A stretch of 64,000 bases of DNA from positions 42,129,102-42,193,101 of the forward strand of contig JAKSZU010000020.1 in the NCBI GenBank assembly GCA_026018925.1, read 5' to 3'. The notes below the pieces were generated by a model that was given only the letters and a program-made list of their open reading frames with translations, was not told the origin of the DNA and ran no database searches. Positions 1 through 12,444 of the stretch are shown in pieces. Both the position numbers and the translations under genes were made by a program. The DNA is from Tupaia tana. Taxonomy: Eukaryota; Chordata; Mammalia; Scandentia; Tupaiidae. Numbering within the stretch: the first letter of the stretch is position 1; each line of letters starts with the position of its first letter.

Positions 1-7
1 CCTCTCA

Positions 8-48
<41 letters not shown>
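1..48 (+). mobile_element. tRNA-SINE 3' end with poly(A)
   Basis: cctctcac followed by a pure A run, the ending (aacctctcaaaa) of the dominant long SINE. The body lies before the window. Confidence 0.7.
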
Positions 49-50
<2 letters not shown>

Positions 51-209
51 AACTGTAATTTTACCACACGATCTAGCACTTGAGCTTGGTAAGCTTGGTA
101 GTTACCAAGAGAAGAAGAGAACTCTTACCCACACGAACACCTGCACCGGGGTGTTTATAGCCGCTTCCTGTATACGGGCTCAAACTCGGAGCGGCCAGAA
201 TGCCCTTTA

Positions 210-282
210 GTGAGTGAGTGAGCACGTACGTGTGACGTGTGAGCACATACATGTGACGTGTGAGCACATGCGTGTGACGTGC
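210..282. repeat. 23-bp tandem repeat, three units
   Basis: gtgagcacatacatgtgacg-type units with alternating purine changes. Confidence 0.8.
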
Positions 283-2324
283 AGACCAGAACACTGCCCA
301 GCACTCCAGCCAGTCGTTTACCCCGGTCCGAGGGAGGCCTGGCCCGGCGCGTCTGTCGTGCCCTGCCCTGGTGCTGGGAGCCGCCCGCCGGTGGGTTTGA
401 GTCCCAGCGAAGCAGCCAGGCGTCCGCGGGCGCCCAGGGTGCCGAGGAACTGGGTGGGGGCTGGGGAAGGGGACCGTGCGTGCGAGGCCCTGCCCAGGAC
501 GAGGCCCCCTCCCTGGCGCACACGCCGTGGTAAAGCAGTCTGGACGGGCCTGGAGAACCCCGACGGCGCCGAGCGGACCGAGCCGGCCGAGAAGCTGCGT
601 GCACGCTGTCCTGACGACAGGACGCTCTGGGAAGGACAGAACCACAGACACAGCACGAAGATCCGGGGCTGCAGCCAGCAGTGCGGAGGGCAGGGAGGAG
701 AGGTCGAGCCCGCGAACCTTCCGGGGAGTGAGCGGCCGGGGCCAGCCCGGGACGTGGTGACTAGGGGCGCCAGGTCCCACTCGGCTGACAGCCGGTGAAC
801 CTCCCAGCCCAGGCGTGTGTGCGTGCGTGCCCCAAATGCGTGGGGGAGGGACGGCCGCGTGACGACACCCGCGGGGGCGCCTCCTCCCTCTCCGCCTCCG
901 ACCAGCACACGCACCTCTGGGGGACCGCGAGACTGTGGGAGCGGGTGCGTGTCATCAGCGTGTCCACGCCTGTAGACTGGGCAGCACTAAGCGCCCGGAG
1001 GTGAGCCGCGGGCCCTGGAACGTCACCTGTAGCGCCCTGCCACTCCGGTGGGGTGTCGACAATGGGGAGGATGTTAGCATGTGTGGGGGCGGGGGGCACG
1101 GGGTACCCTGGAAATCTCCCTCTCAGTTTTGCTGTGAACCCCAAACTGCTCCAAAAACATTAAAGTCTTCAAAAACTTCTTTACAAACCGCACATAGTGT
1201 CACAGTGGAGGCAGCCAACGCCCCTTATCGGGCTGATGCAGCCGGCTCCCAGCCGCTGTGGCACTCGCTGACAACAGGCCACCATCGTGCCCTTTGAGAC
1301 TTGCCTTCCTCTGACCACAGCCATCTAGCCAGGAAGTGCCTGCGGGTAAGATCCACCCCCAGGGCAGCCTGTCGCCTGCTAGAAGCTGATTCTGACGCAA
1401 ACACACCCCAGGTGCTCCCTGTGTCCCAGGGGCTGGGCCGATGCCTGGCTGCGGCCACACCCGCGTCTACCCCTGCTTTTTCCCGTCTATCTTCTGCTGT
1501 GCAGGTTTTTCACTGCAAGTCCTTTCTCAGAAACGTTCTTACACAGGCTACCTCGGGGGAACCTGACTTCAGATAGCACCAGGGCAACTTCTAGAAAGGA
1601 TGGGATGCTGGTGCTGGCTCACTTGCTGGCCAGAAGGCAGTGAGGACCCCACCACTGGAGTTAGGCAGAACAAGGAGCATCCGGTCCCTGACTTACGGGG
1701 CAGCCGGGGTGCTGAGACCACCACCTGCAGTGGCCTGGCGTTGGACCCGGGTGGAGAGACGCGGCCGCGGGCGCAGCGCCTGCAGTGTCCGAGACAGTTG
1801 GGAAATGATCAGGCTGGTGGGCTGGGGGTGGTCGCTCAGCCCCACTGATGCCCTGGGGGGGAGAGCAGCAGGCTCTGAGGGTGAGAACCGGGGGCCTCTG
1901 TGCCCTCACCCCCGCGGGGCGGGCAGACTGAGCTGAGGTGCGAAGGGCAGACCTGAGAGAAGGGTGGAGAGGAGGCGGCAGGGCCTGGGTCAGTCTGCTA
2001 CCGGTCACTCCGGGTGCCTCGTGCCAGCAGGCCCTGGTAGGGCGTTGGAAACCCTACGGCCTGGGACGAGGATGTGGGCACGGGCCGTGACCTCCCGGGC
2101 TGGCAGCAGTGGCCCACTCCCCTGAGTGGTAGGCAGACCCTTTTCCACCCCCTCGGACTGTGCGGAACTGAGACTTGCAAGACGATCCTTCCCAAGATGC
2201 ATCCTGACCCCTCCAGGGCAATAACTAGAGTCAAATTACAACATGATCTGATGAGAAGAGGCACATGGGTGTAAACTCAAAATGTGAGTGAGCTGTTCCA
2301 ACTGCACTTTCTGAAAAAGAATTA

Positions 2325-2466
2325 CTTATTGTTATTTTTAATTTGCTGTAGGGCAGATGCACTCACCAGAGAGAGACAGAGAAAACAAGCTGCCGGGTCT
2401 GGGACTCGAACAGCAGATGGATGTGAGAGTCCAGTGCCCTAACCACCATGCGACCTGCTGGCCCTG
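2325..2466 (-). mobile_element. tRNA-SINE, short form
   Basis: Reads agggcagatgcactcaccag to gggactcgaacag to acctgctggccc, the head and tRNA part in reverse. Confidence 0.7.
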
Positions 2467-4288
2467 AATTGTGCTTTATGCCCACCAGAGAAGGTCCGCT
2501 GAAGAAGGGGTACCAAATGGACCAGACCGCCGGGTGACGTGGCGGCCAGCCAGCTTCCTCCCCGCACCCCAGTGCCTGCACCGGGGCTCGCACGCGGAGA
2601 GGCCGTGGCAGCAGAACCAGGCCTGGGCCTGGGCTTTTTGTCATCAAGACTGCGTGAGCTGCCCCACCGTGGAATATCCAGCCTCCAGCAGAGATCAGTG
2701 AACCCCAGTTTGGTCCTGCCCCTCGAGGAGACAGTTGATTCCAGCAGGACTTCCCAGACTAGAGAGCACAGTGTGACCAATCACACATTGCTTTCACCGG
2801 CGGCACAAGAGGAAGCGCTGTGGACGGATGGCCGCAGGGCCCACTGGTCCCACGCCCCACTCAGAGCTGCCAGCTGACGGGCAGTGGGTGGCCTCTCGAG
2901 TGTGGGCAGAGCGGCACTCACTGTGGAGGTGCCATCGGGAGGGCGGGCACTGTCCTGCAGGGCACCGAGGGCCATTGGCTGGGGGTCTGCCCCTGCCACA
3001 GCCGCAGGCAGCGTGGTCTATCTGGGGACCAAGAGGTCGTGCGACCGTGGCCTTGTTCATCATCAGTGAGCAAATAAATGATTGCTTAGGGGTGACTCTC
3101 TAGGCCAAAGGCAGGTTTACGGATGAAATGGACACTTCAGCTACGGACCAGATATCCGTTCCACACTGTCAGCTACCCAGCCTGCTACCCCGGGGACACT
3201 CTGGAACTCTCTCCTGTTGTGTGCTCTGGAGAGCTACTGACGTCGGTCAGGCAGAAAGTGACCCGCGTGTCACATCCCAGAAAACAGGGAGTCCGGCTCT
3301 GGGTGAGTTGCCTGTTTGTGTTTGAGTCTTTGTTGTTAGTTTAATGACTTCTTTTACAAAATGGATGTGGCTTCTTAGTCTTACCAGGAGGAATAACAAG
3401 ATGACACTTTTTTTCACATGAACATTCTGAGTTACTCATCGTCTCCTGAAGAACGCGCCGCCGGGCACCGCGGTCTTTCCCCCCCGGAGCCCTCCTCGGA
3501 GCCTCTGCGCCCCGACTCCGCACCGGGCGCCCTTTCGCTGTCCTCTTGACGTCCTTTTCTTCTCGTAGTGGCCACGTCTCCGAGTCTGTGTTCAGTCTGT
3601 GTGCGGGGCCCCTTTTCTTCGCACGACCCAAAGAATCGTCAGTCACGCCAAAGCGGTTGTCCTGCCGCCGCCAGATGGGTTCGGAGCCCGAACGCGGAGA
3701 TGACGCCCGGTGTGGCCTCGCTGTCGGGGGGGTCGTGACTTCCCTGGTTCGATAGCCACTGTGTCACTCATGATGGCGGACACCCTCGGACAGCCAGGGA
3801 GGACCCAGACGCACCGGCACCGTTAGGCGAGGGCCAGCAGTGTGCTGGCCGTTTAGCACTTGGCTATCGCTGCCCCTCCAGGGAAGAAGTCGGGGCGTAG
3901 GCGTCACTTCCAGGCGGCTCTCCACCCGGGGGCCCAGGGAGATGCTGCACTTTAGCTCGCGTCACGGAGGCGGTCCTTTCAACGTCGCGCACCGCTGCAC
4001 AGAGCAGATAGCAGAGTTTGCCCGTTTGGCGCCCACCAGCGGAGCGGGGTCTGCAGCGGTCCCGTGCGCCCTCCAGCGGCCCGAGAAGGAAAAGCCATGC
4101 TTTTGTTCGCAGTTTACCAAAAATCTTTATTCTGATGATGAAAATTTAAACTCACCAAATGGGTTCACTTGTTAATAAACTTCAGTTTGCCTGCAAAGCA
4201 AAAACTTAAAACTTGCAACATTAACTGCTAAAACCAGATTCTCTAGCCCATTCAGGGTTTATGTGATGTGAGCTGTAAAGGTTATCAG

Positions 4289-4450
4289 AGGGCCAGCAGG
4301 TGGCCTGCTGGTAGGGGGCTGGGCTCCCGTGTGACCGACCATGGTTCAAGTCCTGGGCTTGACAGCTTGCTTTCTCACTCTTCCTCTGTTTCCCTCTGGA
4401 CAGATTAAAATAATAATAGTAACATAATGAAAGAAAATAATTATTTTTAA
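4289..4450 (+). mobile_element. tRNA-SINE, short form
   Basis: The head gggccagcaggtggcctgct, a box-B-like ggttcaagtcc, then a CT-rich segment and an AT-rich end with taataat. Confidence 0.7.
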
Positions 4451-4807
4451 AAGTTCATGAAAAAAAGGTCAAAAAAAGAAAAGAAACAGGTCATTGGAAA
4501 GGAGACTCCTCCCCAGGCCTTCTCAGCATGAAGCTCCATGGCCCACCTTCCCCGGCGGTCTGGTGCTCTCCACTAGTACTCTGTGCTTATTCCAGCGGAT
4601 GAACTGGGAGTGCCCGGAGACGCAGGTGTCTCTGCCCCGCACACCGCTACCCCTCCAGTGGGGCCAGAGCCATCTTCCAAGGATGCACCTATCACTTAAA
4701 ACTGTGTCGTGAAACTGAATGTTTAAGGGTTTCTGTGTTTGGTTTCTTTTTTCTATCATGTGTATGTGTTTGTGTGTTTTCTCTGGTTTTTGTTTTATTT
4801 TGTTTCT

Positions 4808-5045
4808 GTTTTTTAGGTTTTTGCCATAGGGCATGTATGCTTGCCAGAAAGGAGAGAGGCAGAAAGAGGGAAAGTGAGAGATCTTTCCACAGGGGATGGC
4901 CACTCCACAATCCCTTCTCCATTCTCTCGGGATCTGGGGCACGCATGCACACACACCTGGTGTGATTTTCAAGCCTGGTCCGGGACTCGAACCATGGTCC
5001 ACCATGTGGGAGTCCAGCACCTTCACTACCACACCACTTGCTGTC
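4808..5045 (-). mobile_element. tRNA-SINE, long form
   Basis: Begins with the reverse tail tttttgccatagggcatgta and ends at the reverse tRNA head. Diverged copy; overlapping open frames are not genes. Confidence 0.75.
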
Positions 5046-5349
5046 TCTGCTCTGGGTTTCTTTCTACAACTGGTTCTTGCCCCTGTCGTCGGTTTCCTCC
5101 CTGGGGGATTTGTGAGGGTGCCAGGTGTCAGACGAATCTCATCTCGGGAGCAGTAACGGCACCGGGAGAGCCCGGAGCTGTTCCGAGCGCCCAGAGCTGT
5201 CCCGGCCCTCCCTGGAGCATCACTGTGTGATTACCGAGAGCATAACCGTGGCAGGCATCACTGACTGGCCCCCTCTGTTGTACTCCCCAACATTCTGGCT
5301 AATCCACATACCAATACTGCAAAATAGATCTTTTTTACAAAGTCCCCTG

Positions 5350-5470
5350 CAACAGGTATTACCGCAGGGATGAAGAGGCCCACACGCTGAGGTCAGTGAC
5401 CCGCGCAGGATCACAGGAGCAGAGTGGCCAGAGCAGCTTGCACTTGGGCCTGACCGCAAAGCCCTCTCTC
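5350..5470 (-). mobile_element. MIR-like fragment
   Basis: Reads gatgaagaggcccacacgct, then caggatcacaggagcagagt, the antisense MIR pattern, strongly diverged. Confidence 0.4.
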
Positions 5471-6149
5471 CTGCGCCTGGGACTGTCCAGGCTCTGCGTC
5501 TGAGATTCTGGGGTCTCCTCAGTGCTGTCACCTGCTCAGTACCGAAGACTTAGGACCACAGAGCCCTGGTCAGTGAGTCCAGGAAAGGATTATCTAACCG
5601 AAGAGCAAAAGGCAGCCCAGGGAGCAGGGCTGGAAGGGCCGGGGTGAGGAAGGGGGCACCGTTAGGAGCTGGGGCACCCTGGTCCTGGTTCTGACCCCTT
5701 AGGGGCCTTGAGCAAGTCCCCACTGGGCTCACAGCCCAAGGGTCGGCACCGCTGCAGCCTCCATGCTCTCTGAGCTGCACTTTTCATAAAGCCAGCAGCT
5801 TTGATGCAGGGCCATGTCCAAAGTTCACAAGTTGGAAGACTTCCTGGAAGGACTCCAAAGAGGGGGACACGGAGGGCTCCCCCAGAACAGCTTCAGTGTC
5901 TCAGATTTGACCTCAAAGGCCCCGTTGCAGCCCCACCTCCACAGCCTGTCCTGCTGGTCCGGCAGGACAGAAGAGAAGGCGTGGGCGTGTGGGACGCTGG
6001 GTGGAGACGCGGCAGGGGAGATGGCCCCACCCTCCTAGCCTGTAAATGTAGCTGTGAGCTCTCCCAGCTGGGGTGTGACGTCTGCGCCCCCTGTGGTCGC
6101 GCTGCAAGTAGGAAAAGCCAGTTCTAGACTAGGCTGGGGGCCGGGGCCC

Positions 6150-7025
6150 CAGGAATCCCTACCCCGCCTGCGGCACCAGGAGCGGAGGAGGCCCCAGGCG
6201 GCCCTCAGTCCTGTCCTTGGTCAGAGGCTGCTGAGCGCCCGCAGGGCGGGATCTGGGGGTGTGTGCCGGGGGAAGGCGCCGGCACCCCACCCCCAGTGGC
6301 CCGGACCCGTCCCTTTCTTTCCCCCAGGCCGCAGCTGCGAGTCCGCCCCCGACACCTCCACCTCCACCTCCACCTCCACCTCGGAAGGCCGGGCCGGCGC
6401 AGAGGGGCCGGAGGAGGACGGCAGCTCTCCGGGTGTAACCGGCTCCTTTCACGTCCGCGCTCTGGTCCCGTCCCCGTCCCCGCTCCCGCTCCCACTGCCG
6501 CCCTGCGCCCTGGCTCCGGGGGCGGTGTCCCCGGCCCTGCCTGGTTCCCGGTCACTACCGCGGGCCCCTGCATGGCCCGGAGGAGGGGGGAGTCCCGGGG
6601 CACCCCACACCCTCTAACCGAGGCGCGCCCTCCAGCTCCGCGCGCTGTGGCCGAGGCCGAGGCCGGCTGTGAAGCCCGCTGCCCCACGGCGCCTTCCCGG
6701 GGCGCGAACGCGGCGAGCACGAGGAGCACACGTGAGTGCCGGGGCGGGCGACCGCGGGCCTCCCCTCCCGGGGACACGGTGCCCCGGCCGGGGACTGACC
6801 GTCGGCCTCGCACCTGGCTCCCTGCGCACCGCCCGCGTCTACGCCGTCCCGGGCCCCCTCACCCTCCCGCCGACCCAGACTGCCTTCCACGCTGCCGCGC
6901 TCCTCGGAGCCGGACCGGGTCGGGCGGCCGAGAACCGCCGAGCGCAGCCGGGACGCGGAAGCCGCGGCAGGTGCGCCCCGAGCTGCTCCACCGCCCGCCA
7001 CGCTCGTTTCCGGGCGCTTGCGGAT
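6150..7025. promoter_or_regulatory. Orphan CpG-rich block (possible CpG island)
   Basis: Very GC- and CpG-dense sequence with a (CACCTC)n run near 6356-6385, opposite strands both open for long stretches because of base composition. A good acceptor-like ccctttctttcccccag ends near 6328. No known promoter or exon is assigned here. Confidence 0.5.
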
Positions 7026-7026
7026 A

Positions 7027-7770
7027 GGCGCGTTACCTTGGTTACTGTTAGTTCCCTTTTTATCTTTAGCTTTATTAGTTCATTTTTATTTCATTTAATT
7101 GTTTTAACCTTCAAGTTATTTTATAGCTTCAGTTACCTACTTTATTTTCAAGATGATTTGGTTTTTAAGTACTCATTTTTAGTTATTTAATTTGTGGTTA
7201 TTTTGTTTTGATTTATAGATCTTCAGATTCGTTTAGAATTGTTTATTTTCAGTTACCTTTACCATGATTAATATCCAACTCATTTATTTTCATTATTCTC
7301 TTTTTGGTTATTAGAGTTTTGGAGTTATTTTAAGAGTTTTTGTTTACTATTAAAAACATCCGAAATCTTTGAATTATTATAAAGTTATTTATTTTCAGAG
7401 TAAAATATTTTTAGTTGTCGTCCTTTCCCCTAGTTATTTACAGTTTTAGCTTGTTTATGTTCGCAGGCATTTCTCTTTAGTTATTTTACACTCTGAGTTT
7501 ATTTCTGCATTCATTTATCTGTTATTTGTTTCTCGAGTTGTTTGGCTTCTAATTATTTCATTTTCAGAGCTATTTCATTTCTGAATGAAACTTTTCTTTA
7601 ATTTTTTAATTTTCAGACCAAGATATTTAGTTTTGAGTTGTTTTTAGTGTTTCTCTCAGTTACTTCTTTTCAGCTAAGTAGATCTTTGACATTTATTTTT
7701 CTCTGTTCTTTATTTTTACTTACTTCATTTTCAGAATTATTTACAATTATAATTACTTGTCAGTCAGAAT
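7027..7770. repeat. T/A-rich degenerate repeat tract
   Basis: About 740 bp very poor in G and C on either side of recurring ttattttcag/ttagttattt motifs, with T far exceeding A on the + strand. It looks like an old, degenerate short-unit repeat. No gene. Confidence 0.65.
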
Positions 7771-7839
7771 TTGATCGAGAAAGAGAGAGATCGTATCAAT
7801 TTCTCTATTTTTAAGAAACAGTTTATTGCCAGTTTAAGT

Positions 7840-8060
7840 AAGTGGGCCACTGTTCTTTCGTTGCTGGAGCATACGTGCCCACCAGAGACAGAGAGAGAGA
7901 AAGCACCCGGCAGGGACGGCCACGCTGTGGGCTCTCCTCCCAGGCCTCTGGGGCTCTCGCACACACACCCCGTATGCCTCCCAAGACACGAGTTCCAGGA
8001 CTTGAGTGGCACAGTCACCATGTGGGATCCCGCTGCCCCTGCTACCACCCTACTGGCTGG
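7840..8060 (-). mobile_element. tRNA-SINE, old diverged copy
   Basis: gtgcccaccagagacagaga, cacgctgtgggc and ccatgtgggatcccgctg mark the reverse element. Confidence 0.6.
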
Positions 8061-9134
8061 CTCCACATGTGTTCTTCTAACAGAGGGAATTTAAAGAATT
8101 GTCATTCAGTGATTGGGCACTTAAAAAGGCACACACATACACACACACACGCAAAAACAAACTATGATAATGAAACATGGAGATTTCAACTTCAGGAAGC
8201 CACAGCTATCTCAAGAGCTCTGGGGACAGAGGAAAGAGGCAGCAGTCACCAGAATACAGAGGCTGGGAGGTGGCCGGGGCTGGGCCTGTGAGCAGGTGCT
8301 GCCATGGTGCAGGTGGCAGGGGTGCATGGAGGCGAGTCTGGGGACTGCTGTACGACTCCAGGACAGGGCGTGCCTGGCTGGTCCTGCCATCTCCGAGGAG
8401 CATGCTGGGGCTGGTCACGGCGGTGCTGCGCGGATGGCAGGCGGGGACCAGCTGCTGCTGTGCCAGGGACGCTGACCAGAGCCCGGCACCCGGGAAGGGG
8501 CACCTCAGGGATGTGCTCCAGCCTCAGCCGGCCTGGCAGCAGGTCAGACTGCGCCACCACCACCACCACCACCATGAAGCAGAGAGAGAAGGGTGGGCTG
8601 GGAACAGGAATCCTGGTCGGGAACCAGCACACTCAGCTTCCGACTTTTACTTTTGGAGTTGTTAAGGGAAGCCTGATTTGAAATTTTCATTGGGCATGAG
8701 GTCTAGCTGAGTCATCAGTCCGCCGGTTTGTTTCTAGAATGGAGTGAGCCCATAAAAATCACTTAATTCAAGAATACAAAAATATTCACTTTGTTCATAA
8801 AGCAGGCCTTTGCTTTACAGACAGTGGCCCCAAATTGGTAGAACTGAAGGGCAGACCACCAGAGATGGGCTGCGCAGCACAATTACCAACAGGGTGTTCT
8901 TTGAAATTTTGCAGAAAATTAAGTTGTGTTGTGGGGCTACCCTCTCCCATACCTTTCCTAATGCAAAGTATCTTTCTTGATAAAACCATGTGCTTCCAAT
9001 TTGTAGACCGTTTGCACAATAAAGTTCTCCCCAAAGCTAGAGTCTGTGCTCTTGGGTTTTTGTATCTGTATTATTTTTCCACCCACATAGTTCCATTTTG
9101 ACCATGAGAATAAGTATTTATATGTGTATGCACT

Positions 9135-9960
9135 CATTTCATTAAACATCTATTTCCTGAGCACCTCTGTCTCACAGGTGTTGGCACCAGGTGGCACCAG
9201 AGAGGTATGAATAAGAAGCTCTCAGTCCAATGTGCGAGACAGACGTGGAAACAATCACATGTGTGACAAACACTCTGGGGGCACAGAATGGTGTCACTGA
9301 CTCCTCATAATGTAGTCATGTAGGGAGCGGCCCAAATCTGAGCAAACATGGTGACCTTTACACACGTGGAAAACGCAGTTCATGGGCAGTCATTTGCAGG
9401 GCAATGAATGCCATTAGCATGTAAATATGCAAGCTGCCTCTGTGTTCTTGAAAGGAAGCCACATGTGTTCATCAGAGTTGGCCCTCGAAGATCAGAGACA
9501 ATTACGCAGAAGCACGTGGTGCCACGTGTCTTCACGTCTTCGGCCGATGAACATCTGAAAACAACTGGTTTTTGCCTTCTACCCTTTGCTGCCCGTTAAA
9601 AGAATAAACCTGGGAACAGTGTGGGGCTGCAGCTGCCCTCATCAGAGGAGTGGGAACCACCCGGTCCCCACTTTTCTCTACTTGTATGTCTTTGTGTGTT
9701 TATTTTTATGTTTATCTTCTAATCCACACCCCCCTACACACACACACAACGCAGAGCACACGTTCTACTGGGCAGGTCACAGAATAGTCAGGGAAGGTGA
9801 CATCTGAGCTGAGTCTTACATAGCAAGCGTTTTCTCCAGGTGGAGAAGAGGGAGATGGACGGCTTAGGCTGGAGGAGTAGCACAGACTTGCTCAGGCTCG
9901 GGGTACCAAGGAGCTTTAGTGGCAGGGAGGGCTGATGGCAGAGGCTGGGGAGGCCACAGG
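9135..9960 (+). mobile_element. L2-like fragments
   Basis: The sequence ttaaacatctatttcctgag and later gaaggtgacatctgagctga follow the old mammalian L2 3' consensus on the + strand, diverged and interrupted. Confidence 0.5.
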
Positions 9961-10467
9961 GTTCAGAAACTAACACTAAGGACTGGCCTGTGCTTGGCAG
10001 ATACGACCTTCACGGCAAGTCTGCAGGTGACGGGAAGCAACCCAAGGAGTCCAGTGCTCTTCCTGGTCCCAATGCCCTGAATGCAGTTCACGTTTCTGGA
10101 AATCTTGGGCTCCTTCCTGGCTTTATCCTTTCTCCCCCATTTTCTCTTTTCTATTGGACTGGGGAGTCCCTCCCTCCTTCACCTTTTGATTCCTGCTTAA
10201 ATATCTGTAGGAAGGAGAAGGGTCGAGATGAGCCTGCTGTGATGTGCAGGTGACATCAGCTCAGAGGAGGCGATGAGCAGAGACCTGCTGTGGGGTCTGC
10301 TGGGAGGTTCCAAAGACCAGCACATGGGGAGCCGCCTCTGGGCACAACCAGTTGTGACATCCTCCAGCCACACTCAGTGATCACTGAAAGGGTGGGGATG
10401 CCCTTCCCAAAGGGGCAGCCTGCTTTAGACCCAAGCCAAGCTGTGAACTCACCACCTTGGGATTTTT

Positions 10468-10620
10468 TGTTTTGTTTTTACTATAGGGCATGTGCATTTG
10501 CTGGAGAGAGAGAGACAGCAAGAGACAGTGAAAGGGAAAGTAAGAAATCATCCCCTGGGGGGACGACCGTGCCACAACCCCTTCTCCTCCATTCTCTTCC
10601 TGGGATTTTGGGCACCATGT
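10468..10620 (-). mobile_element. tRNA-SINE, truncated
   Basis: The reverse tail and CT-rich body are present (actatagggcatgtgcattt); the tRNA head is missing. Confidence 0.65.
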
Positions 10621-10739
10621 AACAATGGCACATATTTGGGGGGTACAATGTGGTATTACAGTACAGGAAGACATGTAATAATTCGGGACAGTTAGCATTC
10701 ATCCCCTCAACCACTGGTCATTAAACGTCCTCCCTTTTG

Positions 10740-11066
10740 GGTGGCAGAGTCTGGGACGGGGCGGTGGACGTGATGTCTGGCTGTGAAGGTGGCAAGAAGC
10801 CCCTGAAACAGCCCAGGAAGCAGGCGATGCGATGGACAAGGACATGAGGCTCTCAAGGAGAAGCAGAAGAAGCTCAGGGAGCCAGAGGAAGGTGGCAGGG
10901 AAGGGCCCCCGGCCATGGATGGAATTCGGAAATCTGGCAAGAAGTAAGCTGTTCCCTGTCCCCGGGCGATGGCGACCCTGGGTCCCCTGCCTTAACACTG
11001 AGAAGGAAGTGTTGTCTTAGACCCTGTTGTACCTGTGAGAAGAAACTGTAAAAACAAAACAAAACC
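10740..11066 (+). pseudogene. TMA7P: Processed pseudogene of TMA7
   Basis: From ATG 10773 the translation starts MSGCEGGKKPLKQPRKQA, matching the N-terminus of the small ribosome-associated protein TMA7, with Cys at a normally Arg position. About 20 bp are missing between start and the matching stop (TAA 10945-10947), so the frame breaks after residue 18. The remaining Lys/Glu-rich codons and the final SGKK are still readable across shifted frames. There is no intron, 3' UTR-like sequence follows, and a decayed A-rich tail lies at about 11047-11066, so it is a dead retrocopy. Not expected to make protein. Confidence 0.82.
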
Positions 11067-11289
11067 CTCTCTTTTAGTGACTTTGAGGTACAGAGTGAGT
11101 TGTTGCCATTTATGTTTTGCCTGTTGTATTTTCTTAACAACGCTAGCTATTGTTTCCCCTATATATCTGCGGGTTCATTTCCATTAATCCACATCCCTGT
11201 GTCTCCCCTCCTGGCCCTCCCGCCTCCGGCAGTCTTTCTTCCTCCCTCCACCGCTGTGCGGCCATGTTTTCACCCCGCCCACGAAGGAG

Positions 11290-11625
11290 GACGCATGGTA
11301 CTCTCTCCGTATCTGGCTTAGTTCACATAACATGTCTCCAGGCTCACCCACTTAACATCAAATGATAGGGTTTCATTCTTTTTAATGGCTAAACAGTATT
11401 CTGTCCTTTCTCTGTTGCTCTAAGAGAGACACACATACACATTTTTTTAAATCTATTCATTTGTCAACAGACACTGAAATCTCAGCCGTTGTGAATAGTG
11501 TTGCAGTAAACACCAGTGTGCGGATTCTTTGGAACATGTTCATTTACTTTCCTTGGATATATACATAGTAAGAGAATTGCTGGATTGTATAGATAGTTTT
11601 TATAGATACTATTTTCCCTTTTATT
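11290..11625 (-). mobile_element. L1 3' end fragment (old mammalian L1)
   Basis: Reads as the reverse complement of the well-known L1M 3' region: the segments corresponding to ggaatattattcagccat, gaatagtgttgcagtaaac and ttggatatatacatagtaag are all recognisable though diverged. The young SINE at 11628 abuts it. Confidence 0.75.
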
Positions 11626-11627
11626 TA

Positions 11628-11872
11628 ATTTTTTAAAGTTTTTGCCATAGGGCATGTGTACTTGCCAGAGAGAGAGGGAAAGTTAGAAATGACAACCCTC
11701 CGGGGGGCATGGCCATGCTACGATCCCTTCTCCTCCATTCACCTCTCAGGATATGGTGCGCGGGCACACACGTGCCCAGCATGGTTCTCAAGCTGCCGGC
11801 TCTGGGACTTAAACTGCTCTCGGCCATACGGGAGTCTAGCAGCTGAAGCACAGTATTACCTGCTGGCCCCTG
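11628..11872 (-). mobile_element. tRNA-SINE, long form
   Basis: The reverse element runs from tttttgccatagggcatgtg to acctgctggccc and abuts the L1 fragment. Confidence 0.75.
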
Positions 11873-11904
11873 AAGTCCTGTTCTTGAGCCAGATGAGATT
11901 CATA

Positions 11905-12090
11905 GCTCAGCTTCCTTGTTTATTACATAAGTGACCCTAGGCGAGTCTCTTGACCTTTCTGTGCTCAATTTCCCCATCTGGAAACTGGGCCAGGAATAAT
12001 AACAGCAGAGCCCACACGGAGGGGCGGGGGCGCTTAATCGTAAAGAGTGACAGGCACATAGCATCTGCTTAATTATTGTCCCTGGAATAA
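11905..12090 (+). mobile_element. MIR fragment
   Basis: Contains gaccctaggcgagtctcttg and tcaatttccccatctggaaa, the core of the mammalian-wide MIR element. Confidence 0.7.
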
Positions 12091-12444
12091 ATTGCCTCTG
12101 GGACCAGAAAGCAGGTAGTTAGCTGAAATGAGATTGGCACAAATCCTCATCTTCTACAGCAAAAATGCCATTTTGAAGTGCACTGCAGGCCTGGTAGGCT
12201 TACCTGATTAGAATGTTCGGAGCAGCATATGAGAAGGTAACATAGTTGTCACCAAAGTTGCTTTGCAGCAGCCGGGAAGGGACTCTAACGCACTGCCTGG
12301 TATTCCTCACCAGGACTCCCAGCCTTGAGGTAGGCCGTTGTCTGAGTCAGAGAGGCAGGAGACGAGACATCACGAAGTTGCTCTCAGAGATTCCAGGTAT
12401 GTCATGTCTCCAGGTTTGGGGTTCGTAAAATCACCCGGGAGTGG

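Noticed and set aside
6205-7027. Long overlapping frames on both strands in the GC-rich block (202, 254 and 187 residues)
   Set aside because: High GC removes stop codons; frames are open on both strands, low in complexity and match nothing I recognise.
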